A stretch of DNA of 64,000 bases from Halocafeteria seosinensis. Taxonomy: Eukaryota; Sar; Bigyra; Bicosoecida. Position 1 is the first letter of the stretch, and each line of letters starts with the position of its first letter. Shown one piece after another: positions 11,156 to 22,991 of the stretch. The stretch is from assembly GCA_001687465.1 (NCBI GenBank), contig LVLI01000305.1, positions 62,001 to 126,000 of the forward strand, written 5' to 3'. The position numbers were made by a program, and so were the translations under genes. The notes under the pieces were generated by a model. It searched no databases and was not told the DNA's origin. It was given only the letters and a program-made list of their open reading frames with translations.

Positions 11156-12206
11156 ATGGTAAGTAGCTTCCCAACCTGCTGCTGTAGAAGGGACCCACTA
11201 GCTCGGCTTTCCCTGTTTCCTGGGATGGATAATGGTTATCCCACCCCGAAGTGCATATAAGTTACCTGGCATGGGATCTGTTACGTCTAAATCGCTCAGA
11301 TGTATTGCTTGCTGTTCATACTTCGCTCTATTTACCTTGTATCCCTGGTGTACAGACTACCTCCTTAAAGAAAACCCGTAAGAAACGCAGTCACGTATCC
11401 CATGGACATGGACGTGTTGGTAAGTCTTTGAGATCTTTCAATATCCCCGTATAGTGGAGTTGTTGAGAGAAAATGAGCAGCAAAATGGCTTGAAAGTGGA
11501 GAGACTCGGGTGGCGGGACCTTCGGGAAGCGCTTGGGGGACAGTGTAAGGGGACAAAAAACACGAGGCGAGGGAGAAGAGCCCCCTGGGGTAACAAAAAG
11601 GGGTAGGCTCCCCTATCAAGGGGGAGCAAAGGGGAGCCTGGGACCCTAGGTGTATGAGGAATACCGGCACTTTAGCAGTGTGATGCTATATCATATATCA
11701 TGGGTATACGATGGTGGGATTTACCTGAATTCTCCTTTTAAAATGCAGGCAAACACCGCTGCCATCCCGGTGGACGTGGTAATGCCGGTGGCCAGCATCA
11801 TCACAGAACGCTGTTTGATCGATTCCACCCTGGGCACTTCGGTAAAGTAGGGATGCGCTACTTCCATAAGGAGAAGAACCTCCATCATTGCCCTACCCTC
11901 AACTTAGATAAACTGTGGTCTCTCGTATCTGAGGAGACTCTTGAAAAGGCTAAGAGCGAAGCCCAGAAGAAAAGCGGAAATGCCCCTCTGATTGATGTTA
12001 CAGACCATGTAAGTCGACCGACCATGTGGTGCGAGTACAGAATGTTTTGACTCTTGGTCTTATTGTATATATTGCAGGGTTACTTTAAGGTCCTCGGTAA
12101 CGGACGTTTACCCAAGATCCCGGTAGTTGTGAGGGCTAGACACATTAGCCGACTCGCGGAGAAGAAGATCAAAGGAGTTGGTGGAGCTGTTGTCTTGACA
12201 GCATAA
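11156..12206 (+). CDS. RPL27A: 60S ribosomal protein uL15 (RPL27A/L28)
   Basis: This is a large-subunit ribosomal protein. Exons are 11156..11158, 11356..11419, 11749..12008 and 12078..12206, giving 151 residues (family about 148). The first coding exon is only the ATG, followed at once by GTAAGT. Exon 2 reads [20 protein letters not shown], then [55 protein letters not shown] and [14 protein letters not shown]. Introns 1 (197 nt) and 2 (329 nt) are long for this genome, and intron 2 has a strikingly G/C-rich part at 11500-11650 with runs of G and C that can pair. Long first introns are common in highly expressed genes. It converges on the PH gene, with 123 bases between stops. Confidence 0.97.
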
Positions 12207-12329
12207 GTGAGAGTATTATCGATATGAGCTGGTAATATCTATATACGCACTTTAACCAAAATCTCGCTGCAATTCCAAATGTAACACCAATGTTGCTTTA
12301 CCGTGTTTTCTTCTATACTCGTACCCCCT

Positions 12330-15056
12330 TTACCCATTAACAGAGCTTTCGGGTGCTTCTGAAGAGCCGGCACCTTCATAAGCAATGGCATCATCCGGGA
12401 AAACAAAATTATTCAAGCGCGGTACGGGATCCTGTATGATGGGCCCGATCTCGTCCGGTAAATTCTCTCGTTTTCTGCGACGGGGCCTTCGTACTGCTGG
12501 TCAATAATCAATCATTGTTACGAGAAATCGTTACAACGTACTTGAGCCATTGATACTCTCTACGAGTAGAGGGAAATATCATTCCCACTGCATAGGCGAA
12601 ACAACGCTTGGGATGGAACTGCTCTGCTTTACTGTTGTCCACACTTTGTGGATTATTTTCCTCCACGACAACCGTTTCAGGGACGACATCGAACCGCAGC
12701 TGCTGTATTAACTCCCTCTGAACCGTTTTCGACATATCCTCTCTCAGTTGCAGTAACTGGGCAAAGAGGACAATGTACGAGAACCAAACTTCGCTGGTGT
12801 ATTTTATCCCGATATCACCCAGGGGGTTAAGCTGCTCCAGATCCTCTTCCAAAACCGCTTTCATATGCTGCAAAGGTAGTAGAAGATGATAGTACTCACG
12901 GTAATTCAGATACTTGCCCACGAAATCTGCAATGTGGTGGTTGGATATGCTCAAATAATGTTGCCAGTCTTGCCTGTTTAGTTTTCGCGACAGACATCGT
13001 GAGTTGTTGCTTTCACCAAACAATAGACATAAGGAGAAGAGGACAATGTGTTGCGTCACCAAGCCGACGTATGTTTCGAAAAAGTAACCGGTAATGCATC
13101 CAAAAATTGCATTGGCAAGTTGCTGCGCCTCTCCAAATACTTCACGCAAAGCCTCTCCTAAATCATATAGCGGTTTTCGAGAATGTTGCAAATTTTTCTT
13201 GGTGCGTTCGAGCAGAGGAGATATTGCACGGACACTAATGTCTACAAGAAGATCCACGGATTGGTGTGCATGCAATTTCACCGTTTCGATAGACCCATCT
13301 GCGGTGCATTGCGAATTCTTCAATTCACGTACGGTATCCGCATCTACTTTCTCTTTCTGTTGCTGCTGCTGATTGATACTAGCAGCAGTCTCCTTAATGC
13401 GCTCCAGGTAGTCCAGCAACAGAACGAGCCCATCTAGCACGGCGGCAATTGGCTGAACGCAGAACTTTCTACCGTGTGCGAAATGGTACCGAAGAGTATC
13501 CAGTAGTCTCTCCGAGAAAATGCAAGCTTCAGAAGCAAAAATTTGAAACATTTTTCCGAGTAGTCGACGATCGCGGTGCTGCTGGACCATGTCGATATCT
13601 TCAAACTGGACCTCAACGTACTGGGCACATTCCCTGAAGAGCTCGTCTGTGAGCGACGTGATACTCGATTGTGGGCTAATAATGACATTCTGTAAATGTT
13701 CAAAAAATTCTTCGAAACGACCGGTGTTGACGTCTATGGCGGTACACATGTAACGTTGTCTTAATGTTTCGGAGATGTCCCTTAGAGCTCGCATGGAAGG
13801 AGAATATTCGGGTTGCTCAGTCCTTGTTGTTGGGAGGTGCTGACGGAGATGGATGTACAGGTCGATGCAATCTAAGAGAAAAAGTATTCGTTTAGATTCC
13901 GTTGCCTTTGACGCTGGTTCGATGTATCGGACAATTTTGCTGTCAAGTTTGAAAATGCAGTTGGCTATAACATCATCGCGCCTCAGCTGCGCCCAGTGAG
14001 AGGGGTAGATACGCATGTACGATAGAAAAGATGGTGTATCGCGTACGTACCCTTCGAACGGTAATTAACCTCCGGTTCATTTCACCAGCAAATTTTTGTA
14101 AACCCTCCAAGAGGAGCTCCTCATGAGGGTCCTCTTGCCTTCCTTCCTCAGCATCTGCAAGGGAGGCACCCCTTAAGCAGCCCTCAAGTAGTTTGGGGAA
14201 GTATTCAGCGTTCTCCCTTGACGATAACTGGTCATATTTCCATAGCCAGTCAGGAATGGTACCACCACTGCATGCACACGTGTGGCATCGAAGCTGCACC
14301 CTGGTGGGATGCTTTGTGGCTCCTGCATGTAACTTACGTAGCAACGTTACAGCTTGAGACAGCTATGTCAGCACTGTCATCATCCACGCTGTCTCCTTGA
14401 ATTTTCTGAATGCGCTGTTTTAAGTACTTTGTCCACATATAGGCATGTTCCCGAGAATCGGCTTTTAATCTGTCACCGAATTATTCGTGGTTCCGACTGA
14501 TACCGGGTAGGTTCTAATATGAAAACACTGACAGCTTACACTAAGCTCTTGGAGTTCCCAAGCACAATTTGTATCCACCCACAGTTTGGATCTGACCATT
14601 CTACTGAAGTAACCTGCGTACTCTCATTGTCGGATTCCGCGGGAGTTTAAAAATTTCTTCATGCCATCAAATTTATCTTTTACCTGAGACAGATCCACGG
14701 ATTCTTTCTCTCTGGCATTGAGCGGATCATGACCCTGGCTTTTCTTGTCAAAGCTGTATAGATACTGTTGATATGCCTGTATCCATTAACAGTCGTACAC
14801 TTCTCCATATCCAAACTCCAATACATTCTAGCAGACCCTCACATACTTTAAAATATCTCTTTTTGAACCTTCCGCGCGCATTCATGATCCGTAGGGTTCC
14901 CGCCAGCGGCGGTAACTCCCTCTCATTGTAGTGGTGGGGTTGATGTTCGTATCCATGGCCATCTTGGTCACCATTCAAGGCACTATTTGATTCAGTTTCT
15001 TCGTCACCGTCTTCCTCATCGAGCCATGATGTTTGGCGTGTGATAGCAGCCGCCAT
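12330..15056 (-). CDS. PH-domain protein with helical, possibly exocyst Sec6-like region (paralogue A)
   Basis: Seven exons, complement(12330..12496, 12564..13986, 14051..14267, 14338..14469, 14540..14613, 14684..14776, 14817..15056), give about 781 residues. An acidic leader (to about 50) precedes one PH domain: LPPLAGTLRIMNARGRFKKR, YQQYLYSFDKKSQG, CGWIQIVL, and LKADSREHAYMWTKYLKQRI with its invariant tryptophan. The remaining 550 or so residues are helical and end in LFAQLLQLREDM before a basic tail PVRRPRRRKRENLPDE. That closing pattern recalls the exocyst Sec6/EXOC3 C terminus, so a vesicle-tethering role at phosphoinositide membranes is my inference. The exon 1 donor is uncertain: the frame requires GTTTGG at 14816. 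A paralogue lies at 18171-22309, on the far side of PIGQ. Confidence 0.6.
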
Positions 15057-15255
15057 AGCCCTCCTATACAGCCATGTTTTCTACACTAGACTATACTATA
15101 CATCTTCAACACTTTATGATACATGCACACAATACTGGTGTATGCAGTGTATACCAAGTATAGATCTAACTAACTCGTGTGAGGGATCAACTTCAACTTG
15201 ACCTACAGGAAGGAAGGAAGGATTATACAGTCGATTCCAAAGGATTGATAGCGTC

Positions 15256-17839
15256 ATGCATGCATGCATTTTGGATGGTAATTTGGAGTACCGCACCGAT
15301 GGCATGATACTGCGAATAGCGTGGCCAATCGACGCCACTAATGTGGAAGAGCCAGGATGGTTGATTGGATGGACGACTACGTATAATGAGGGTACAAGCT
15401 CTCCTGAATATGATGAGACTTCAGGACGGAATTCCTCTTCTTATGCGGTGCCCAAGAAGAGGAGAGACTACGACGGCAACTCTGGGGACACACACGGAAA
15501 CGGAGGAAGAACTCAGGGAGACCCCAATCATGGTATCGGCAATGAGGTCCAAACAGACGGGCATGTCAGTGGAAATGGAGACAAGGATTGTGTAGAAGGT
15601 AGCCAGGCCACGGGCATTGCTGATAGTGCAACTACCACCGTGGTAGGAATTATCCCGAAACGCGTTATCTCCAATCCAAGAGTAGTGACGTGTTTTCTAG
15701 GTGAGTTATCTTGGCACGTATGAAAGCTTCTGGATGGGAATAACAACATCCGTGTGGGCTGTATGTGGTAATTTCATAGCAGATTCTGTTAACAAGTCGT
15801 CTGCTTTCGAGACAGTGAAATCCTACTGCAATGGGACACTGGTTCTGCTGGGCGAGTGGTTTGTACGACAGTTGTCGCAGCCCTCACATGAAGACACCGA
15901 TCACCAAAAGGGGCACATATGGATCGTGCTAGAGGCAGGGCATTTGCCAGGTATACAGGTGGAGAAGACTGCGGCCTGTGGCAACTTTCTAACGCATCAA
16001 GCAACCTTGCTTAGTGAATCGGGAAGATTCGCTCCTACTCTACGGAAAGGGTTTTATCGGAGGCAGGAGATCAATTCGTTTCATATTCTTTTCTATCAAA
16101 GGCGACGGTTAGATCGTTTTGAGTACTACAGCAATTCTCTGTAAGCAAATAACTCGGGTGTCTTTCTGACGGTGATACAATTGCCACTTTCGTTATTGCA
16201 CAGGTACACATATCAACGATACCACGGAGCCACGGAATTTGAACTCTTGCTTCATCAAATCAACGTTGCGCCCATAGTTCTGGGCCTGATTAAGACTTGG
16301 TTACAGAACTCGTTTGCAAATGTCGTTTCTGATACTATTCCTGTCGAGACGGCAAACAATCTTCCAGCCCAAAACCAGGTACTCATTAAGAAGGTGATGG
16401 TAGAGGTGTATAATGTATGCCCGAAGGCCGTTAATAATAACTATCCCAAGCGCTCTCTTGAAGCACACACTTCTACAGAGAAGGAGAGCTATCAGATAGT
16501 CAATTCAACCTCGGAGAGCGGTATCGTAAGGGCGTTGAAGTGGGCAGCTTGCCAGCCTATTATTGCAGTAATGCTCTTTCTTCGGATGTATGCGGAGGTG
16601 ATTATTAGTTTCCTCAATATTCAGGTTCCTATATGGTCTCCCCTGTTTGGAGGAAAGAGGTTTCGACAGATATCCGTTCTAGGGAAACTGATGGATCGTA
16701 AATGCCGAGAATACTGCACGTGGCCTTCCGTTCTCGTTCACCTCAGGCGAGCTACGGGCCATAAGGACGCTGAACGGTGGTACTGGGAGAGCCCACATGC
16801 TGCTGCATCACATCATATCGCGGTTTATAGCAGCATGTCGCTGGCACTGTTGGACGTGGTGCTTGGGTTATGTTTGGGCCTTTATTTGATGGCTAACTCT
16901 TTTGAGTCGGGGCCAGTATTGCGCGGACTTCATCATCTTGTTCGTATTACCCACATAGAGGTTTTGAAGAATAACATCGAATGGTTGATGGGAGTTCCTG
17001 CTGGCTTCAAATTTAACCAGGCTTTATCCTACCGATTAGGTTGCATTAATTTGGAAGCCATCGACGCGTGGGATACGATAACAACGCTACTCACACCTTG
17101 GGAACCGGTGATCGTGCTCGGAATAGGAATGTGCGGTGTATTTGGTATTACTCTCATCTTTGCACTCACTACAGACATATTAAATTTTGCAACTTTCCAC
17201 ATTTCGGTGCTACGAAGCATTTTTGCAAGAGTTCATGCGTTTAATTTGTCTGTCTTGGCTTCGCTTTGGAGACTGTTTCGCGGAAAGAAATGGAATGTCT
17301 TACGAGAACGGGTAGATTCCGCAGAATTCGATACGTCAGAACTACTGATGGGCACATTGTTGTTTGCTTGCGTTTTTTTCTTATTCACAACGTGGTTTGT
17401 TTACTATGCCTTCTTTTCCTTTCTATGGTTGTTTGTATTATCCATGAGAGCCGCTTTATGGACTCTCATGGCGATATTGAATCGCTTTCCGTTCTACGCG
17501 GTATACATGAAGTTTTGGTACCCTTATTCCATGCCAGGAAAGACGGCCATTCAACTCATTGGAAGGGTGCAAGGGAAGGACGATTGCTCCAATGAAGGTT
17601 ACGAGAACATGTGTATGCAGGTGATCTCCTTCCCTGCTCCCATCGGAGCCATATTCAACGTCTACGCAGATGTATGGGGAAACTTAAAGGCACACTACAG
17701 TCCCACAAAGATAATATTAGCAGCTCTGAAAGGCGAGGAAGTTTCCCAAGCACCTGAGTTCACAGGAGATTTTAACCCAAGCATGCCCACACCCACCGTG
17801 TCTGAATATACGAATGCCGTTATCCAACTCTTTCGATAA
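15256..17839 (+). CDS. PIGQ: PIGQ/Gpi1, subunit of the GPI-GlcNAc transferase
   Basis: PIGQ/Gpi1 stabilises the ER complex that moves GlcNAc to phosphatidylinositol, the first step of GPI-anchor synthesis. Exons 15256..15700, 15783..16140 and 16204..17839 give 812 residues. The conserved Gpi1 block is present at about residues 527-551: GVPAGFKFNQALSYRLGC, then AIDAWDT. Before it is the hydrophobic helix LLDVVLGLCLGLYLMA and after it are at least three more membrane segments (about 558-575, 655-672 and 675-700). The N-terminal 150 residues are hydrophilic, Gly/Asp/Thr-rich and unlike the family; the start at 15256 is the first in-frame ATG and could be later. The gene sits between two related PH-domain genes on the opposite strand. 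Confidence 0.85.
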
Positions 17840-18170
17840 CATGACCAGCGATGCCCGAGAACGGATGCCGAGAACGGTCTTGACATCTTGCAGCAAGATG
17901 TCCGGAACCAATAGCATAATATATCGTTAGATCAGACGAGAAAAGAGCCCAAAGTCGATCATCGACCGAGCCACAAGAACCTTGAGTACACTTCTTTGTG
18001 CGCACACATTCCAATAGTAGCCATCATGGACCTCAAAGATGATGACCAAACCAGATACTGAGAGTAGTTTCATATTAGCAGAGTATTTTGCCTGCCTACT
18101 GAAGCGAATTTGCGGTATAGGGAAGCATCCCAGATACACAGTATTTGCTCATGCTTGCTTTTACATTGTG
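17840..18170. other. Short convergent intergenic region
   Basis: These 331 bases lie between the PIGQ stop and the stop of PH paralogue B. I see no coding or RNA feature in them. Confidence 0.4.
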
Positions 18171-21100
18171 CTAATGGAACAAATTTCTTACACTCTTCGA
18201 AATCCCTCCACTTTTCTTCTTGTCGTTTGCGCGCACTGGTGTGCTCGTCGGAGGAAGAGTGGCCGACAAATCTTCGTCTTCGTCGTCGTCAGCCTTGCGT
18301 CGCCTTCCTTTTCTTGAGCTCGCGAAGGCGTGCGTATTGTCTAGCTGCATTGCAAATGGATCTTTCTCTTCCTCAGAAGATATCTTCCGTTCACTTCGAG
18401 ACTTAACAGAACCGAGTGCGGGAGGTTTTTCTCTTCCATCAGTATTATTTGCGATGTCACTGCTGGAGTGAGATGCCATGGCAGAAATAAACTGAGCACT
18501 GCCATCATCTTCCATGTGAGGAATAGACGGCAGTGTATCATCATCCATAGACGGTGGCACAGGAAAATCTTCGTCTCCGTATTCTTGAATGGTTGCTGAT
18601 TGTCCTCCAGCATTGTGTCCACGGAGAATTGATGAGAAGCTTGCCGTTTGTTGCTCTTCCAAGGAGCCCCCAAGAAAACTAGATAGGTTGGTCGCCTGAA
18701 CACTTCTTCTGGAGGCCGAGTTTTGTCGATTGCCCTTTGGTGAAGGGTGTTTCGCCTCAGATCGAACTTCCCTGTCATTCGACTGGGAGGCATGTGTCGA
18801 AGCAGCACTTCCCGTCTCCTTCTTCTTCTTTGAAAAAAGCTTGAAAAATGATTTGGACTTTTTGTCGCTTTCTCCATTTTTTGGCGGGGAAGAGCAAAAC
18901 TGCGTCTTTAATATGGCCTTCTTTTTGCTTCTGCGGAATCGAGGAAGTGCGAACTGAACATTCATTGGCCAAATTTACATACAAAGTATCGTGCTTACAT
19001 TAAGTCCTTTACTAACGGAGAATCCAGTGGAAATAGTCTCCAGATTGTATTGCAAAAGCAGTTTTCACATTTCCATTCTTTCGGATCGTTGTTTCGAGAC
19101 TCCTGGGGTATTTCCGGCTGGTCTTCATTGGTCTTCTGCAAGGCTTCCTTTTGAACGTCAAGAGTCATATTAAACCTTTGATACTCTTGGAGATCACTTC
19201 GCAAGCTAGTCATTCGAGAGAATAACGAAGCGTAACCGGTAGGATAGGATTGACACAATGTGAGACCAACATCGCCAAGCGGGCCCAGTTCGTCGCAATC
19301 GACTGTACATGCTTTTATAACATGCTCAATCGCAGAAAGAATTAAATGACGATTTGTTCGGGACATATACCGATGCGCAAAGTCCTCAATGGCATCAGTT
19401 TCTGCACTAAACTCCTCCTTCAGTTCTTCGGAGAACTTGAAGTGTTTTTTCCTTACTCTTCGAGTCTTCAAATGTACGCCTAGAACACAGGCAAGAAACG
19501 CTACCTGGATTTCCTCGATCACCATTCCAGCGAGGATCTCAAAGAAATAGGGTTCCAGCAATTCATAGTATTCGTCGAGGTAATCGCAAGCGGTGGCCCG
19601 AATGTTCCCCATAGATTCGGTCCATATTCCGATTTCGTTCTCATCACAGTTGAAGACCTCGTTGTTAGCAGTGTCGATCGTTTTAGAAAGGTCGCTTTTC
19701 ACGAGATCAACTTGAATATCAAGTAGGCTTTTCCCATGGCCTTTGATATCTTCTATGACTTGAGGAATCCTTTCCTTCGTTTCGAGCATCTCACTTTCGT
19801 CCTGATTCAACATTGCGTTGTCATTAAGATCTTCAAAACCACACTTGGTTACTATATCCTTCAGCTCATGTTCTACTTGTTCTAGGTGGTCAAGCAGGGT
19901 CCCCATGTCATTTATTACTCCTAACGCTAAGTCTTTTAAGTCGGCGTCAATGCTCCCTTTCTTCCTCCAAATGGAATAAACGTTCTTTGCTGCTTGGAAT
20001 GCATACCGTTCAATTTCCTCGACGACATGGCACAACGCTTTCCCTCTTAGTTCCAAACTCTCGCACTGCCGAATAGATCCCAAATGCTGGTTGAGAGCGG
20101 AGAAAAAATCACGAGGAACTATTGTGAGTACAAGATTGCTTGCAGGTGCATAAGGAGTCCACAGAAGCTCATGCAGCGGTTGGTCATTAAATTGCTGAAC
20201 CGAACTCAGCGTATAGGTCTCCATTTTTGGAGCAATCATATTCATATACCTATCAGCGAGCTCTCGCGAAAGAAAAGCAATTTCTTTCCAGGGATAAAGT
20301 ACTTCGGGGTCAAAATCGAACGATGCGATAATTTCTCTCCGGCTTCTGTAAACTTCAATGCACTGGATAAATTTCAGCAGCATCTTTGAGGAATACTTTT
20401 GCATATTGTTTTGGTCTGCTAAGTTCCTTATTTCATATAGAATGCGCTTATCAAATGTTTGGACATGCTCAGCAGCAGTGGAGGTATCACCCGTCTGCAA
20501 AACATCCTCCAAGTATCCGAGAGGTTTACGGCAAGCACTCGGCAGTTTACTTACCTGTTTGCAGTGTTGGAGCCGACCTCTCAGTCGGAACGATACACTA
20601 CGGGCGTTTTCATATAGCTCGCTTATAGTAGCTTCGTCAGCTTCCTCAACGTCTTGTAGGCCCTTAAAGACGTCATCCAGATAAGGCTTGAGCAACTTCT
20701 CAGTGCGCTCCCCCACAGATAATCTTTTGTTTTTCTTGTACTCTTTATACCAGTCCAAATAGTCATCGCTATCTCCATCACTCTCATCCGAGTCTGCCAT
20801 GGATGAGTGTTTGTACTGTTGTACTGCCTCATCAAATCGTCGTTTCTCTTTGATCGCCTTTGCCAGAGAAGACACCCACCCGTCTCTCAGTAGCGTGGAC
20901 TGGAAACGACACCGAACGGAATGATGATGATCATTGGGGTTACCATTGACTCGGAGTTCAAGCTCTTTCGGAGCCTCCCGGGCCACAACGGTTCTGGAAA
21001 AACGTAACATGGGACGCCATTTTCAGGGGCGAACTGAGAATGACGGAGACACTAGGACTTACTCTAGTTTGTCAAGCGATACCAAATCAGTCGTTTTATT

Positions 21101-22309
21101 CTCCTTGTCATCCCGGCAAAACAGTAGAGAATGACGAGTTAATCTCAAATAGCGGTGTTCCCACCGCTTCAACCCGCTGTTTGTGCACTTTTGAACCCAA
21201 CCCTCGGAAGGCAATTCTCCACCTTTACGGAATGGGTTGGTGCTATCCACGCGAACGCCGTTAGATCCCTTCCTATGAGCTATCTCTCCGTTCTCCGAAT
21301 TGCGTTCTTGCTCACTGTTTCGCCGCGAGGGCACTGTATCTTCGTCACTGTCATACTCCTCATGAATCGGGCGAGCGGATCCGCCACCACGCAGCTCCTC
21401 TGCACAGGAGTCCTTCTTCTGAATTTGACTTCCACCCTCATCTGAAGCAGTTACTGAGTCGCGAGTATCAAACGAATGTCTGTCAGAGGTAGCATCCTGG
21501 TTTTCATCATCCAGTGACTGAGCTACAGCTTCATAGCATCTTTTTCTGACAAAAAGTATGATGACAAAAACATGATGCAAACCTTCGGACTCTTAAAAGT
21601 AGGCAAGTACGAGCAAGACGTACGTTAGTTCTTCATTCTTCTTAGCCCATTCCACGCGGGACTGCAGTTGCTCGATCCATTTTTCAGCCTCTTCATAGGA
21701 GCGGCTCTTAAGACTGAGTATCAGCAGCACATAGCGTTCAAACACCACTATCTCAGCTTGTCTCTCTTTGCCCGTGATAGAAACTCACTTATAGCTCTTG
21801 CCACTGTCAAATTCAAGATAGAACCATCCACACATATCCACTAGCTCGACTTTCGCCACCTGGTTAACATTTCCCCAACGGAGTACCCATGTTCATTCTG
21901 TGTGATAAGATACCGGAGCTACCATTCTCTTACATGTGTTAAATCAATGCTGGCTAAAACTTTGCTGCTCGAGGGCGAGTTGTGATAGCAGAGGTATCCA
22001 TCAATAGCCTGCAAATATCAAGTTACGAATGACTAGTAGGCCCACAATTCTCCACTCCACAAGGACGTACTTTAAAATAACGCTTCTGCCACTTTCCAAT
22101 CTTGCTTAACTTTTTCAATTCACCACGAAGAGGAGGGAGCCCACACTGTATTCCATGAGACCGGGACACATGTAAACAACGAACAAACGCGGCCTTAGAT
22201 CAGCCATGTTTCCCCTTCTTCACCTGGGGAGAGGTTGGTCTCCAATTCCACTTCTACTTACCGTGTCATTTTGGGTCGGCACTTCACCAGGTCTCTTAGA
22301 GAGCGCCAT
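18171..22309 (-). CDS. Tandem PH-domain protein with helical, possibly Sec6-like region (paralogue B)
   Basis: Eight exons, complement(18171..18930, 18999..20993, 21063..21545, 21624..21713, 21789..21859, 21934..22008, 22071..22145, 22262..22309), give 1198 residues, all in frame. PH1 (about 17-125) contains LRGELKKLSKIGKWQKRYFK, CGWFYLEFDSGKSY and SYEEAEKWIEQLQSRVEWA. PH2 (about 240-350) contains GWVQKCTNSGLKRWEHRYLR and LRDGWVSSLAKAIKEK. A helical region of about 600 residues follows, with DELGPLGDVGLTLC and MTSLRSDLQEYQRF near its end; paralogue A has LNPLGDIGIKYTSEVW and QLLQLREDM at the same place. The last exon is a Lys/Ser/Asp-rich tail beginning SKKKAILKTQF. Paralogue A has only one PH domain, so a PH was gained or lost. 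A membrane-tethering function is inferred, not shown. Confidence 0.65.
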
Positions 22310-22991
22310 GGTTGTGTACACGAGACGAAGGGGGTCCTTGCACTTGCCTCGGACTCAATATAGAGTGGTATGACTGCCAATTCGGGGCTTCACTCCACCA
22401 GCGGGGACGGAGGAGACGCTTTATCTCACTGTTTGGATCAATTCTATTGCACAGTTTCCTTTACGAGCGGTTCATATATCTACCTAGGATGTCATCAATG
22501 CGCCATCGTGGCTTCGTTGACAATGCTTACGATATACACGGGTTGTAAAGGCACAAAGGCGCTGTAGTCAGCGCAAGTTGAAGCTGGACGACGTATTCAA
22601 CGACTTCCATTGGTATGGAGCTGCTAGCTAGTAACACAGGATCGAAGATCTATGCCTACTCATAGTGTCATTGGGGTAGTGTCATGGAGGGAAAACATCC
22701 GCCTGTGCACAGCATCTGTGGGAAAATGGACGTAAACAGTTTTGGCGCGCTAGGGTTGTGTATACATGCAAGACATCTTCTAGGGTGGAATTCTATCCAC
22801 CACCAGTTTTTCAGAATAGCTACCACATAAATATCCCGGAGAAACGGTGGGAAAAAATCTCTTATCCACTTGACGATCATGTTGCCTCGAGCTAATGCAA
22901 CTGGTCACCGAGAAATGCACACTTTGGCTTGAGAACGATCTGCGCTAAATACTGTACAAGGCGCGCTTTGACAACTCAAGCTTGTCTATCA
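22310..22991. other. Intergenic region between two minus-strand genes
   Basis: These 682 bases lie upstream of PH paralogue B and downstream of the MAP2K. I see no exon, RNA or repeat. Confidence 0.4.

Noticed and set aside
11500-11650. Introner or mobile intron in RPL27A
   Set aside because: No similar sequence with matching ends was found in other introns of the window, only a general G/C richness.
12508-12563. Stop codon at 12508-12510 as the end of PH paralogue A
   Set aside because: A 67-nt intron from 12563 to 12497 joins in frame to a coding tail and matches the exon layout of paralogue B.
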